A DNA stretch of 64,000 nucleotides, taken from positions 1-64,000 of the forward strand of contig DASTAW010000052.1 in the NCBI GenBank assembly GCA_035712365.1, read 5' to 3'. The notes below the pieces were generated by a model that had not been told where the DNA came from, ran no database searches, and saw only the letters and a program-made list of their open reading frames with translations. This document shows positions 28,462 through 37,000 of this stretch, piece after piece (within the stretch, counting starts at the first letter, position 1; every line of letters begins with the position of its first letter). A program made the translations under genes and the position numbers. Origin of the DNA: Terriglobia bacterium. Its GTDB lineage: Bacteria > Acidobacteriota > Terriglobia > UBA7540.

Positions 28462-29883
28462 TCAGCCTCCGTAGCTGACCTGAACACGAATCTCTCCGCA
28501 CATCTTGCCGCTGGGCAAAACCTTGCCGGGATTGAACGACCCCGTTGGATTCATCAGTGACTTGACCCGCCGCTGGACTTCCAGGTCATCATCGGAAAAA
28601 ATCAGCGGCATCAATTCATTTTTTTCGACGCCCACGCCATGCTCGCCGGTAATGGAACCGCCCAGTTCGGCACAGCGCGTCATGATTTCCTGCGCGGCCT
28701 TCACCACTCTTTTGGACTGCTCGCGGTCACGGGCGTCAAACATGAGAAGGGGATGCAGGTTGCCATCCCCGGCATGAAAAATATTTCCAATCTGCAAACC
28801 GTATTTCCGTCCGACCTCCTCGACATACTCAAGCATCTCGGGGAGTTTGGTGCGAGGGATCACTCCGTCCTGCACATAATAATTTGGACTGATCCGCCCC
28901 AGGGCGCCAAACGCATTCTTGCGGCCTTTCCAGAGGAGGGCGCGTTCCTCAGAGCTTTTGGCGCGGCGGACGCTTCGTACCTGATTGCAGGCGCACACCG
29001 CCTCGATTTTCTCCGCCTGTTCCTTCACGGCCTCGCGCAAACCCTCGACTTCGATCAGCAGAACCGCGGCCGAATCCATCGGATACCCGGCGTGCGTTGC
29101 TTGCTCGACGGCGCGCAACGTAAAACCGTCCATCATTTCGAGCGCCGCAGGAGTAATGCCTCGAGCGGTAATGGCAGCCACGGTGCGCGTGGCATCAATC
29201 ACCCGGTCATAAACAGCAAGCATGGTTTCCACCGCTTCCGTAGCGCGCATCAGCCTGACCGTGATTTCAGTCACAATCCCCAATGTTCCTTCGGAGCCAA
29301 CCATGAGGCCGGTCAGGTCGTAACCCGGAAGGTCCCAGCATTTTCCGCCGGTCCGGACCACTTCCCCATCAGGCAGTACCACCTCCAGGCCCAGAACGTG
29401 ATTGGTAGTCACTCCATAGGCAAGGGTGTGGGGGCCGCCGGAGTTTTCTGCCACGTTGCCGCCAATCGTGCAGGCTTTCTGGCTGGAAGGATCGGGGGCG
29501 TAATAATATCCTGCATCGGCGACGGCCAGGGTCAAGTCGGTGTTCACCACGCCGGGCTGCACCCGCGCCCGCTGGCTCTCAAGATCGATTTCGAGGATTT
29601 TTTTCATGCGCGCGAAGCTGACGACAATGCCTCCCTGGGTTACCACCGCTCCGCCGCTCAGCCCCGTCCCTGCCCCACGCGGGACGATCGGCGTCTTCCG
29701 GGCAGCGGCCAGCCTGGCCATTCGAACCACCTGGTCTGTGGTGGTCGGGAAAACGACGGCTTCAGGCGTCTCCAGGGCAGAAAGGCCGTCATACTCGTAA
29801 AGCATCAGGTCTTCAGGCTTCGAGAGAACGCCTCCCGGTCCCATAATGCCTATTAACTCTTTTATGAGTGTTTCAGGCTTCAT
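28462..29883 (-). CDS. glcD: Glycolate oxidase catalytic subunit GlcD
   Basis: GlcD is the FAD-linked catalytic subunit that oxidises glycolate. The protein (473 aa from ATG 29883) contains the FAD-binding stretch PIVPRGAGTGLSGGAV, GGNVAENSGGPHTLAYGVT, and PGYDLTGLMVGSEGTLGIVT. The C-terminal half has FHAGDGNLHPLLMFD and ITGEHGVGVEKN, diagnostic for this oxidase/lactate dehydrogenase family. A GTG two codons upstream is an alternative start. It is the first gene of glcD-glcE-glcF. D-lactate dehydrogenase is possible, but adjacent glcE and glcF point to glycolate. Confidence 0.94.
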   Translation of the reverse strand: MKPETLIKELIGIMGPGGVLSKPEDLMLYEYDGLSALETPEAVVFPTTTDQVVRMARLAAARKTPIVPRGAGTGLSGGAVVTQGGIVVSFARMKKILEIDLESQRARVQPGVVNTDLTLAVADAGYYYAPDPSSQKACTIGGNVAENSGGPHTLAYGVTTNHVLGLEVVLPDGEVVRTGGKCWDLPGYDLTGLMVGSEGTLGIVTEITVRLMRATEAVETMLAVYDRVIDATRTVAAITARGITPAALEMMDGFTLRAVEQATHAGYPMDSAAVLLIEVEGLREAVKEQAEKIEAVCACNQVRSVRRAKSSEERALLWKGRKNAFGALGRISPNYYVQDGVIPRTKLPEMLEYVEEVGRKYGLQIGNIFHAGDGNLHPLLMFDARDREQSKRVVKAAQEIMTRCAELGGSITGEHGVGVEKNELMPLIFSDDDLEVQRRVKSLMNPTGSFNPGKVLPSGKMCGEIRVQVSYGG

Positions 29884-30121
29884 AAACACCTGTGCGGGCC
29901 GCTGGGAGCAGGTTTGATGAATGGCTCAACGACAGCGCGACAGCCACAGCCCTTCGAACTCCTTCAACACCCGCTGCCTGGAGTATATCGAACGGCCAGA
30001 ACCGAGGTCAACGGCACGAGGATTTCACCGGGACCATGTGGGCGCTAGTCGCGGGCATGCAAATCTCCCGTTCGGATGCTGTTTGGATGAAAATGGGGGA
30101 TCGGGTTAAAATGCATCGCTC

Positions 30122-30832
30122 ATGATCCCATTGAACGACAATGTTCGACGGCAGACTTTCTGGCTTTCAACCCTTACGCTCATCGCCCTCAACACCGCGG
30201 TTTTCTTCTATGAGCTCTCGCTGGGCCCATCGCTTAACCAATTTATCCTCATCTTCGGCCTTATTCCGGCCCGATACACCACGACTCACGGCGCTGTCAT
30301 CATCACCAGCCTGTCCGCTTTCATCGTTCCCGTATTCACGTCCATGTTCATCCACGGAGGATGGCTGCACCTGCTTGGCAACATGCTTTTCCTCTTCGTT
30401 TTTGGACGCAGCATCGAGGACCGCTATGGACACGGCCAGTTTCTGTTACTGTATTTCCTCAGCGGTATTGGAGCGGCCATTTTCGAGATCCTGTTCAACA
30501 TGGGCTCGCGGGTACCCACGATCGGAGCGAGCGGCGCCATCGCCGGGATCCTGGGCGCCTACCTCGTCAGCTTTCCGACGGCTCGCATCACCACCCTGAT
30601 CCCGCTGTTTATCATCTTTTGGACCATTCGAATTCCCGCCCTGCTGATACTCGTGTATTGGTTCGTCATCCAATTCGCCACAGGCTATCAAACGATGGCC
30701 ATCGAGTCTGCGACCAGGGGAGGTGTGGCGTGGTGGGCCCACGTGGGAGGGTTTGTTCTCGGGATGCTTCTTGCCCTCGCAATGCCGAAGCGGCAGCAGA
30801 GGGCAGCCGAAGTGTGGCCGTGGGAAATATAA
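30122..30832 (+). CDS. Rhomboid-family intramembrane serine protease
   Basis: The 236-aa membrane protein has six or seven predicted helices and the rhomboid core: HGGWLHLLGNMLF (oxyanion Asn87), the catalytic serine in GASGAIAG (Ser137) and the catalytic histidine in WAHVGGF (His207). Rhomboids cut single-pass substrates within the membrane. No strong ribosome-binding site precedes the ATG, and a TTAAAA box ends only about 10 nt before it, so a nearly leaderless message is possible. It stands alone, divergent from glcD. Its substrate is not indicated by neighbours. Confidence 0.92.
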   Translation: MIPLNDNVRRQTFWLSTLTLIALNTAVFFYELSLGPSLNQFILIFGLIPARYTTTHGAVIITSLSAFIVPVFTSMFIHGGWLHLLGNMLFLFVFGRSIEDRYGHGQFLLLYFLSGIGAAIFEILFNMGSRVPTIGASGAIAGILGAYLVSFPTARITTLIPLFIIFWTIRIPALLILVYWFVIQFATGYQTMAIESATRGGVAWWAHVGGFVLGMLLALAMPKRQQRAAEVWPWEI

Positions 30833-30915
30833 GGGGCCGATAGGCCGAGCGCCGGGCAGCCACTATCGACTTCAGGGCTGTGCCTTCGATTCGGACCGGG
30901 TCTGCCAGACCGCCT

Positions 30916-31864
30916 TCAAGTTGCCTGCTGCTCGTCTCGCTCCCACTCGGTGAAGTAAACGCCGAGGAGAATCAGCGCTCCGCCAAGCATCCCCCACAGG
31001 CCCACCTTATCATTAAGCAACCAGATTCCGAGGGCCGTGGCCATAACCGGTTCGATATAGTTGAAGGCCGCTACGCGCGAGGCGGTCAGGCCTTTCAGGG
31101 CATAGGTGAACAGCAGGTATCCAATCACGCAGGAGAAGAAAGTCATGAACCCCAGGCCCAGCACGGCACGCAAAGGAACCTGAGACCAGTCCACGTGCAA
31201 AACCGCACGGGCACCGAAGGGCACCATCATCAGCGCCCCCAGGCTAAAGACCACGGTGTTGAGAGTCACCGCGTCATACTGATTGACGACTTCTTTCATC
31301 AGAATCGTGTAGTAAGCAAATACCACGACTTCGACCATCAATCAGATCACCGAGCCAGTAGGCCTGGCTACCCTGGGCCGGCTTTCCGTAGGTCAGCAGC
31401 GCGACACCCGTAAGAGAGATGGCCATGCCGGCAAATTTGAGCGCCGTCAGCACCTCAAGTCGCATCACCACTGAAAGCACGAGAACCATCACCGGTTCAA
31501 CCGCGATGATGAGCGCCGCGTGTGGGATGTTCGTATATGCCACACCAAAGATGAAGAGTATTTGATTGATGGTGACCCCGAAAAAGGCAATCACCACAAA
31601 ATGCAGCCACTGCTGGCGCGTCAACCGCAGCAGAGACCTGTTCCTTAACAGAAGGAATAAAATTGCATAAGTGGCGGCAACAGCAATCGCACGTACAAGA
31701 GTCAGCGCCATCGGGCTGAAGCCGAACAGAGCTTCCTTGACTGCCACCATGTTGGCCGCCCAGCAAAAAACGGCAATCACCATGGCTAAATGCATCAAGT
31801 GGTGGGTTCTGACGGGAAAAGAAGTTTTCTGTGGTAAGACGACCGGTTCAACTGCGCTTTTCAA
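30916..31864 (-). pseudogene. EamA/DMT-family transporter, interrupted by a frameshift
   Basis: Two overlapping frames together encode one ten-helix drug/metabolite transporter of the EamA family. The first part (31864 down to about 31335) covers five helices including FCWAANMVAVKEALFGFSP and a GVALLTYG end. The second (from about 31341 down to 30916) resumes with VEVVVFAYYTILMKEVV and ends with a complete second EamA repeat. One extra base in the ATTGATG run near 31337-31341 would explain the shift: removing it gives a smooth LGDLI-MVEVV join. It may be a real lesion or a sequencing error. The start overlaps the end of the racemase gene by 17 nt. Confidence 0.72.
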
Positions 31865-32963
31865 AGCTCTCCTTCCGCACGGTCACATTGTCGATACGAT
31901 CGAGGTTTGGCGCGTAGCCAAGTCCCGGCTGTCGCGGCACCGCGATCGTTCCCTGCGCTGAAACCGTCACTTCGGGGTCGATAATGTCCTGCTTCCAGTA
32001 GCGGCGGCTGGCAGAGACGTCTCCGGGCAGCACAAAGCCCGGCAGGGATGACATGGCAATATTGTGGGCCCGCCCGATGCCTGACTCGAGCATTCCGCCG
32101 CACCAAACTGGTACCTGCCGGTCAAGGCACAGGTCGTGCAGCTTGCGAGCGGACGAATGGCCGCCCACCCGTCCCAGTTTGATGTTAATTATCTTGCAGG
32201 CCCCGAGTTCGATTGCCTTCCGGGCGTCCTCAGCGCTGTGGATCGATTCATCCAGGCAGATCGGCGTCTTCAACTCATGCTGGAGCTGCGCGTGGTCCAC
32301 CATATCGTCCCAACCCAGCGGCTGCTCGATCATCATCAGGCCGAAGCGGTCCAGCAATTTGAGATGCCCGATATCGGCCAAAGTATACGCAGAGTTGGCG
32401 TCGGCCATCAGCTCGATGTCTGGAAACGCTTGTCGGATCAGATCCAGGACTTCGACGTCCCAGCCTGGCCTGATCTTCACCTTGATGCGCTGGTATCCAG
32501 CCACGACCTCAGTTCGGATCTTTTCCAGCAATTCTTCCGGCGAGTTCTGGATGCCTATGGATACGCCGCAGGAGACCTCCTCCCTTGTTCCGCCGAGCAG
32601 CACGGCCAGGGAAAGTCCTTTGCTCTGCGCTTCAATGTCCCACAGCGCATTTTCGAGCGCCGCCTTGGCCATGTTGTGGCCGCGGACGGGACGAAACCGA
32701 TCGGCAAGCTCGGCGGGGGAATCCCAGGCTTTATCAAGCGCCCACGGAATCAGCAAATCGCGCAGGATGTGCCAGGCGGTCTCCGGCGTTTCATAGCTGT
32801 AAAAAGGCATCTCGCCGCAGGTAACCTCGCCCCAACCGTCCAGGCCATCGGCGCGGGCGTGGAGCAGAACGATTCTGCGATCGGTCGTTCGCCCGAAACT
32901 GGTCTCAAAAAAATGGACCAGAGGCATCCGAATTTCGAGCAGGTCAACCCTTTCGATTTTCAT
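31848..32963 (-). CDS. o-Succinylbenzoate synthase / N-succinylamino acid racemase
   Basis: This enolase-superfamily enzyme (371 aa) belongs to the OSBS/NSAR branch. The catalytic pair and metal ligands are all present: KVK with Lys163 preceded by Lys161, Asp188 (ADAN), Glu213 (IEQP), Asp238 (CLDES) and Lys262 (IKLGRVGG). The branch includes menaquinone-pathway o-succinylbenzoate synthases and racemases of N-succinylamino acids, often both in one protein. No men genes are nearby. The start overlaps the stop of a GNAT acyltransferase by 4 nt (ATGA), an arrangement that fits the racemase role in D- to L-amino acid conversion. Confidence 0.85.
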   Translation of the reverse strand: MKIERVDLLEIRMPLVHFFETSFGRTTDRRIVLLHARADGLDGWGEVTCGEMPFYSYETPETAWHILRDLLIPWALDKAWDSPAELADRFRPVRGHNMAKAALENALWDIEAQSKGLSLAVLLGGTREEVSCGVSIGIQNSPEELLEKIRTEVVAGYQRIKVKIRPGWDVEVLDLIRQAFPDIELMADANSAYTLADIGHLKLLDRFGLMMIEQPLGWDDMVDHAQLQHELKTPICLDESIHSAEDARKAIELGACKIINIKLGRVGGHSSARKLHDLCLDRQVPVWCGGMLESGIGRAHNIAMSSLPGFVLPGDVSASRRYWKQDIIDPEVTVSAQGTIAVPRQPGLGYAPNLDRIDNVTVRKESFEKRS

Positions 32964-33694
32964 AGGCGGTCCAAAACGTACCGGGCCTCAGCCTCTGCCG
33001 TCTCAAAGCCCGTGATCACAAGTCCTCGTTCGAAGCATTCCTGTAGTTGTGCGCGGACGGATGCTTGCCATTCGCGCGCGCGCGCGGATTTCCCCGAGAC
33101 GAGAAGGTCAAGATCGGGCGGAATAGCAACGATAGCCGATGCAGCCTTTCCTGCGGGACGCGGCTTTTTTCCTGCCAGCGCTTTTTTTACTCTATCAGAT
33201 TTCAGGGGCCACTCCGCTATCAACCGGTCTGAGGGTAACTCACGCTGCAGCTTACCGGGAATCGGACCGTAATAATCAGGACAGTATCGCCGGACGACGG
33301 CGCCCAGGCGAACGATGTTGAAGTAGGCATTTTTTGCCCGCAGCGGATCAAACGTCCACTCGATGTATTCTATTCCCGCCCGGAGCGCCGCCTTACGCTG
33401 GGCAATCTTGAGCAATCTGCCAAGCCCCTGGTTTTCATAGGCCGGTAACACGCCCAGCAGTAGTGAATAGAAGTACCGGTGATCTTCGCGCCAGGCCGGA
33501 ACAGAAACCACAAACCCCGCCATGGAACCTTCACCTGTAAAGGCGCCCAGCACATGCCCCCCTGTCCGGGTGATGTTCAGGAACATTCTCGCCGGATAAA
33601 TCTCATGGTCCGGATAGCCCCATATCTCCTTCTGCAGCAGAACGCAATCGGCGAGATTTTCGACCGTTTCGCAATGGCGGATCGTATAGGTCAT
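32960..33694 (-). CDS. GNAT-family acyltransferase (COG3375-like)
   Basis: The 244-aa protein begins MTYTIRHCETVENLADC and contains the QKEIWGYPDHEIYPARMF block, the acyl-CoA-binding pattern GVLPAYENQGLGRLLK (Q/R-x-x-G-x-G/A), and WTFDPLRAKNAYFNIVRLGA, which together are typical of COG3375 predicted acetyltransferases. These are often beside N-succinylamino acid racemases and act as N-succinyltransferases in the Geobacillus pathway. The start at 33694 is favoured by GGGAGA 5 nt upstream and an ATGA overlap with mazG. The C-terminal 70 residues have no clear match. Confidence 0.8.
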   Translation of the reverse strand: MTYTIRHCETVENLADCVLLQKEIWGYPDHEIYPARMFLNITRTGGHVLGAFTGEGSMAGFVVSVPAWREDHRYFYSLLLGVLPAYENQGLGRLLKIAQRKAALRAGIEYIEWTFDPLRAKNAYFNIVRLGAVVRRYCPDYYGPIPGKLQRELPSDRLIAEWPLKSDRVKKALAGKKPRPAGKAASAIVAIPPDLDLLVSGKSARAREWQASVRAQLQECFERGLVITGFETAEAEARYVLDRL

Positions 33695-34512
33695 CTCTTC
33701 TCCCGTGCCTTCACCAGCTTCCAGATGGCGTCCAGTTCCTGCGGAGCACAATTCCGCACCGACTTCCCACGCCGTTTCACCTCAACTTCAAGCTCCTGAA
33801 ACCTTCTTCGGAACTTTTGGTTTGCCTCGCGGAGGCAACTTTCCGGGTCAGAACGTATCATCCGGGTGAGGTTGGCCACGGCAAACATCAAGTCACCGGC
33901 TTCTTCTTCGAGGTGATGCGGGTCAGGCTCGGGGCGGGCCGTGAGTTCTTTGCGTATTTCGTGTATTTCCTCCTCAATTTTGTCAAGAAGGTCTTCCACT
34001 TTCTCCCAGTCAAATCCGGCCTCAGCCGCCCGCAGGCCCAGTTCGTAAGCTTCCAAAGTGGAAGGAAGCGCGGCGGCGATTCCATCCAACAAGGATGCGT
34101 TCTCAGAATCGGTATGGCTCTTCTTTTCTTTTTCTTTTGCCGCCGTCCAGCTCTTCAAGGCTTCCTCAGCATTTGCAACTCGCGTTTCACCGAAAACATG
34201 CGGATGCCGCCGGACCAGCTTGTCATACACGTTCTGGATGACGCCATCGATATCAAATTTTCCGTCCTCTTCCGCGAGGCGCGAATAAAACACCACCTGA
34301 AAGAGCAGATCGCCCAGCTCTTCTTCCAGCCCTGCAAAATCCTTCAGATTGACAGCGTCAACAACCTCATAGGCTTCTTCGAGCAGCATACCCTTGATGC
34401 TGTCATAGTCCTGATCGCGGTCCCACGGGCAGCCATCCGGCCCTCGAAGGTGCGCCATCAGGTTCACCAGGCTGGCAAGCTTTTCTCCCGCAGTTTTGCC
34501 CATTGTTTTCAC
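33691..34512 (-). CDS. mazG: Nucleoside triphosphate pyrophosphohydrolase MazG
   Basis: MazG hydrolyses NTPs to NMP and pyrophosphate and helps clear aberrant nucleotides and, in E. coli, moderates ppGpp. The 273-aa full-length protein has two MazG domains. In the first, LRGPDGCPWDRDQDYDSIK leads to the metal-binding EEAYEVVDA and EEELGDLLFQVVFYS; the second has EIRKELTARPEPDP with EEEAGDLMFAVANL. It is the first gene of a tightly overlapping four-gene unit. A mazE/mazF pair is not nearby. Confidence 0.93.
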   Translation of the reverse strand: MKTMGKTAGEKLASLVNLMAHLRGPDGCPWDRDQDYDSIKGMLLEEAYEVVDAVNLKDFAGLEEELGDLLFQVVFYSRLAEEDGKFDIDGVIQNVYDKLVRRHPHVFGETRVANAEEALKSWTAAKEKEKKSHTDSENASLLDGIAAALPSTLEAYELGLRAAEAGFDWEKVEDLLDKIEEEIHEIRKELTARPEPDPHHLEEEAGDLMFAVANLTRMIRSDPESCLREANQKFRRRFQELEVEVKRRGKSVRNCAPQELDAIWKLVKAREKR

Positions 34513-34778
34513 CAGACTCTTGGTTCGTCAATGAATCCCCTAATGTACCAAGCCATCGAAATCACGCGCAATAGCGCCACAATTTGCCTGTTCTATTTTT
34601 TTCAGGCTAACATTTGGAGATATGCCGTCCCCTGTAAGCCCCTTTCTCACGCCGTTGATAGTTCGAGGGCAAGTGGGCGCGCTTGTTCAGGAAGAGGGCT
34701 TGTTGCTAAACTATTTATTCAGCATAACTGCGGAATTACCCTTGCTGTCAGGAGTGTTAACCACTCGAAAGGATTTCC

Positions 34779-35222
34779 ATGCCAGAGGAAAATACTGAAT
34801 CATCGGGGTTTAAGGTCGTTGACCGCCGGACTTTCACCAGCGAGGGAAACCGCATTCCGGGCCAGCTTGAGAAGGAGGAGAAGAAGCGGGAGCCCGAATC
34901 GCGCGTTCCGCCCAGGCCCCAGCCGGCGTCGCCGGTCGAACCTGAACCCGAAGAGGAGGAAGCCTCGGAGCGGTTCGCCGTGCTGGTGTCGTATCTGAGC
35001 ACCACGGCAATGTTCCAGCTCGGATTGCTTCCGGGGCCGGGTGGAGAATACATCCCGACCGACCTGGCCAACGCCAGCCGGACCATCGATCTCCTGGAAG
35101 TATTGCAGGAAAAGACACGCGGGAATCTGACCGGTCAGGAATCCAAACTCCTTGAGGATGTCCTCTACGAACTTCGAATGACCTATCTTGAAGTGCAGAA
35201 GCAGGCAAGCAAGCAGAAATGA
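34779..35222 (+). CDS. DUF1844 domain protein
   Basis: The 147-aa protein has a disordered charged N-terminus rich in E, P and R (about residues 1-60) followed by a helical domain: FAVLVSYLSTTAMFQLGLLP, then IDLLEVLQEKTRGNLT and LLEDVLYELRMTYLEV. This is the DUF1844 pattern, a family of unknown function frequent in Acidobacteriota, Deltaproteobacteria and Planctomycetes. An AAAGGA lies 5 nt before the ATG. Its stop overlaps the start of the MBL hydrolase by 4 nt (ATGA), so the two are co-translated. Confidence 0.85.
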   Translation: MPEENTESSGFKVVDRRTFTSEGNRIPGQLEKEEKKREPESRVPPRPQPASPVEPEPEEEEASERFAVLVSYLSTTAMFQLGLLPGPGGEYIPTDLANASRTIDLLEVLQEKTRGNLTGQESKLLEDVLYELRMTYLEVQKQASKQK

Positions 35223-35980
35223 AACTGACTTTCCTGGGTACCGGTACATCCACAGGAGTTCCGACCGTCGGCTGCGGTTGCGCCGTCTGCACCTCGACGG
35301 TCGAGCGCGACAAGCGGACCCGTCCGTCCCTGTTGCTGGAATACTCCGGCCGCACTTTGGTGATTGACACCACCCCCGACTTTCGCGCGCAGGCCCTGCG
35401 CCAGAAGATCGAGCGGGTGGACGCCATCGTCTTCACTCACGCCCACGCCGACCACGTGCTGGGATTGGATGACGTTCGTCCATATTATTTCCGGCAGAAA
35501 GATCCCATCCCGCTCTACGCGGACGATCGCTGCATGGAGAGTTTGCGCCGGATCTTCACCTACATCTTTGACCAGACTTATCCCTATGGCGGGATTCTGA
35601 AAGTTGATCCTCATCTGATCGATGGCCCTTTTAGTCTCTGGGGAACACAATTGATTCCCCTGCCCGTATTTCACGGAAACCTGCCAGTTCTCGGTTTCCG
35701 TTTTGGCAACGCGGCTTATGTCACCGATTTCAGCACGATTCCAGACCCGACTCTGGAAATGCTGGAGGGCCTGGACGTGCTGATACTCGATGCGTTGCGC
35801 CATAAACCTCATCCGACGCATTCGACCATTGAGAATTCTCTGGCCCTGGTCAACCGCCTCAACCCGGCGCGGGCATATTTCACTCACATCGCCCACGAAC
35901 TGGGCCATGAGGAAACGAACGCCAGCCTGCCGCCCAACGTTAGGCTGGCCTATGACGGGCTGGAAGTAAGTCTGGACTGA
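35219..35980 (+). CDS. MBL-fold metallohydrolase (PhnP-like)
   Basis: The 253-aa protein has the metallo-beta-lactamase signature THAHADH (His74, His76, Asp78, His79), with an N-terminal TFLGTGTSTGVPTVGCGC stretch and later FHGNLPVLGFRF and HIAHELGHEE. This set is typical of the PhnP/RNase Z-like subgroup of phosphodiesterases. CxC cysteines near the N-terminus could bind a structural zinc. Without phn genes nearby, a housekeeping nucleotide phosphodiesterase is likelier than C-P lyase work. It overlaps the DUF1844 gene and is followed 3 nt later by ribF. Confidence 0.85.
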   Translation: MKLTFLGTGTSTGVPTVGCGCAVCTSTVERDKRTRPSLLLEYSGRTLVIDTTPDFRAQALRQKIERVDAIVFTHAHADHVLGLDDVRPYYFRQKDPIPLYADDRCMESLRRIFTYIFDQTYPYGGILKVDPHLIDGPFSLWGTQLIPLPVFHGNLPVLGFRFGNAAYVTDFSTIPDPTLEMLEGLDVLILDALRHKPHPTHSTIENSLALVNRLNPARAYFTHIAHELGHEETNASLPPNVRLAYDGLEVSLD

Positions 35981-35983
35981 CCC

Positions 35984-36964
35984 ATGCGAGTTGTCCGTGA
36001 GCTTTCTGAACTGCGTGAGCCTCTTCAAAAGAGCGCTGTGACCATCGGCAGCTTTGACGGAATTCACCTGGGCCACCGCGAGTTGCTCGCCCGTGTGGTG
36101 GACTCGGCCCGAGAACTTAATGCGACTTCCGTGGTCGTCACATTCGACCCGCACCCGGCACAAGTCCTCGCTCCCGAGCACGCGCCGAGAATCCTCACTC
36201 CTCTTGTTGTGAAAGCCCGTCTGATTGAGCGGGAAGACATCGATCTGCTCATGGTTTTGCGTTTCACGAGGGAACTGTCTTTGCTGTCTCCGGCGGAATT
36301 TGCCGCCAGTATTCTGATGGATAAGCTTCATGCCGCCATCGTTCACGTGGGGTCAAATTTTCGATTTGGCCATCAACGCGCTGGAGATACAACTGTGCTC
36401 GATGAACTCGGCAGGAAAAGTGGTTTCCGCGTCGAAACCCTGCCTATGATCAAGGTGCGCGGCCATCGAGTCTCAAGCAGCCAGATTCGCCAGTTTCTTT
36501 CCGAGGGCCGCGTGGTAATGGCCGGCCGGATGCTCGGCAGGCCGTATGCGGTGAGCGGGATAATCGCGGCAGGGGAAGGCGTGGGCCGCAAGCAGACAGT
36601 ACCGACGCTCAATCTCGGGCCGGTGGAGCAGCTTCTACCGCGAATCGGCGTTTATGTCACGCGCACCCTTCTGAACGGCACGCTTTACGATTCGGTGACG
36701 AACGTCGGCCACAAGCCCACTTTCGGACATCATCGCCTGACGGTCGAGAGCTTTCTCCTGGATTTTTGCGGGGAAATCGCTTCTGAAGAAATGCAGGTTG
36801 AATTTCTACATCGGTTGCGCGACGAAATCAAATTCCCAAATGCCGAGGGCCTCAAGCGTCAGATACAGCAGGATGTCCAGAGATCACTGAAATTCTTTCG
36901 GCTGACGAAGAGGTTGGGCGGGGCATTGCCCGAGTCCCGCCGTTCCACCCCGGCCCACACATAA
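35984..36964 (+). CDS. ribF: Bifunctional riboflavin kinase / FAD synthetase
   Basis: RibF phosphorylates riboflavin to FMN and adenylates FMN to FAD. The 326-aa protein has an N-terminal nucleotidyltransferase domain with IGSFDGIHLGHRELL and VTFDPHPAQVL, the switch SSSQIRQFLSEGRV (about 163-176), and a C-terminal flavokinase domain with GVGRKQTVPTLNLGP and VTNVGHKPTFG. It is the last gene of the plus-strand trio and converges on the amidase gene 36 nt away. Whether the preceding two proteins have flavin-related roles is unknown. Confidence 0.95.
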   Translation: MRVVRELSELREPLQKSAVTIGSFDGIHLGHRELLARVVDSARELNATSVVVTFDPHPAQVLAPEHAPRILTPLVVKARLIEREDIDLLMVLRFTRELSLLSPAEFAASILMDKLHAAIVHVGSNFRFGHQRAGDTTVLDELGRKSGFRVETLPMIKVRGHRVSSSQIRQFLSEGRVVMAGRMLGRPYAVSGIIAAGEGVGRKQTVPTLNLGPVEQLLPRIGVYVTRTLLNGTLYDSVTNVGHKPTFGHHRLTVESFLLDFCGEIASEEMQVEFLHRLRDEIKFPNAEGLKRQIQQDVQRSLKFFRLTKRLGGALPESRRSTPAHT

Positions 36965-37000
36965 CCAATCAGGGATGTAGGGATCTGCTCGCGACCCGCC

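Noticed and set aside
28639-29856. A 405-codon plus-strand frame opposite glcD
   Set aside because: It is antisense to a clear GlcD with all FAD motifs, has no ribosome-binding site and resembles no family.
30106-30121. TTAAAA box and a four-codon ATG frame just before the rhomboid start as a promoter and leader peptide
   Set aside because: The -35 match is only three of six, and four codons are too few to judge. I keep only a remark about a possible leaderless message.
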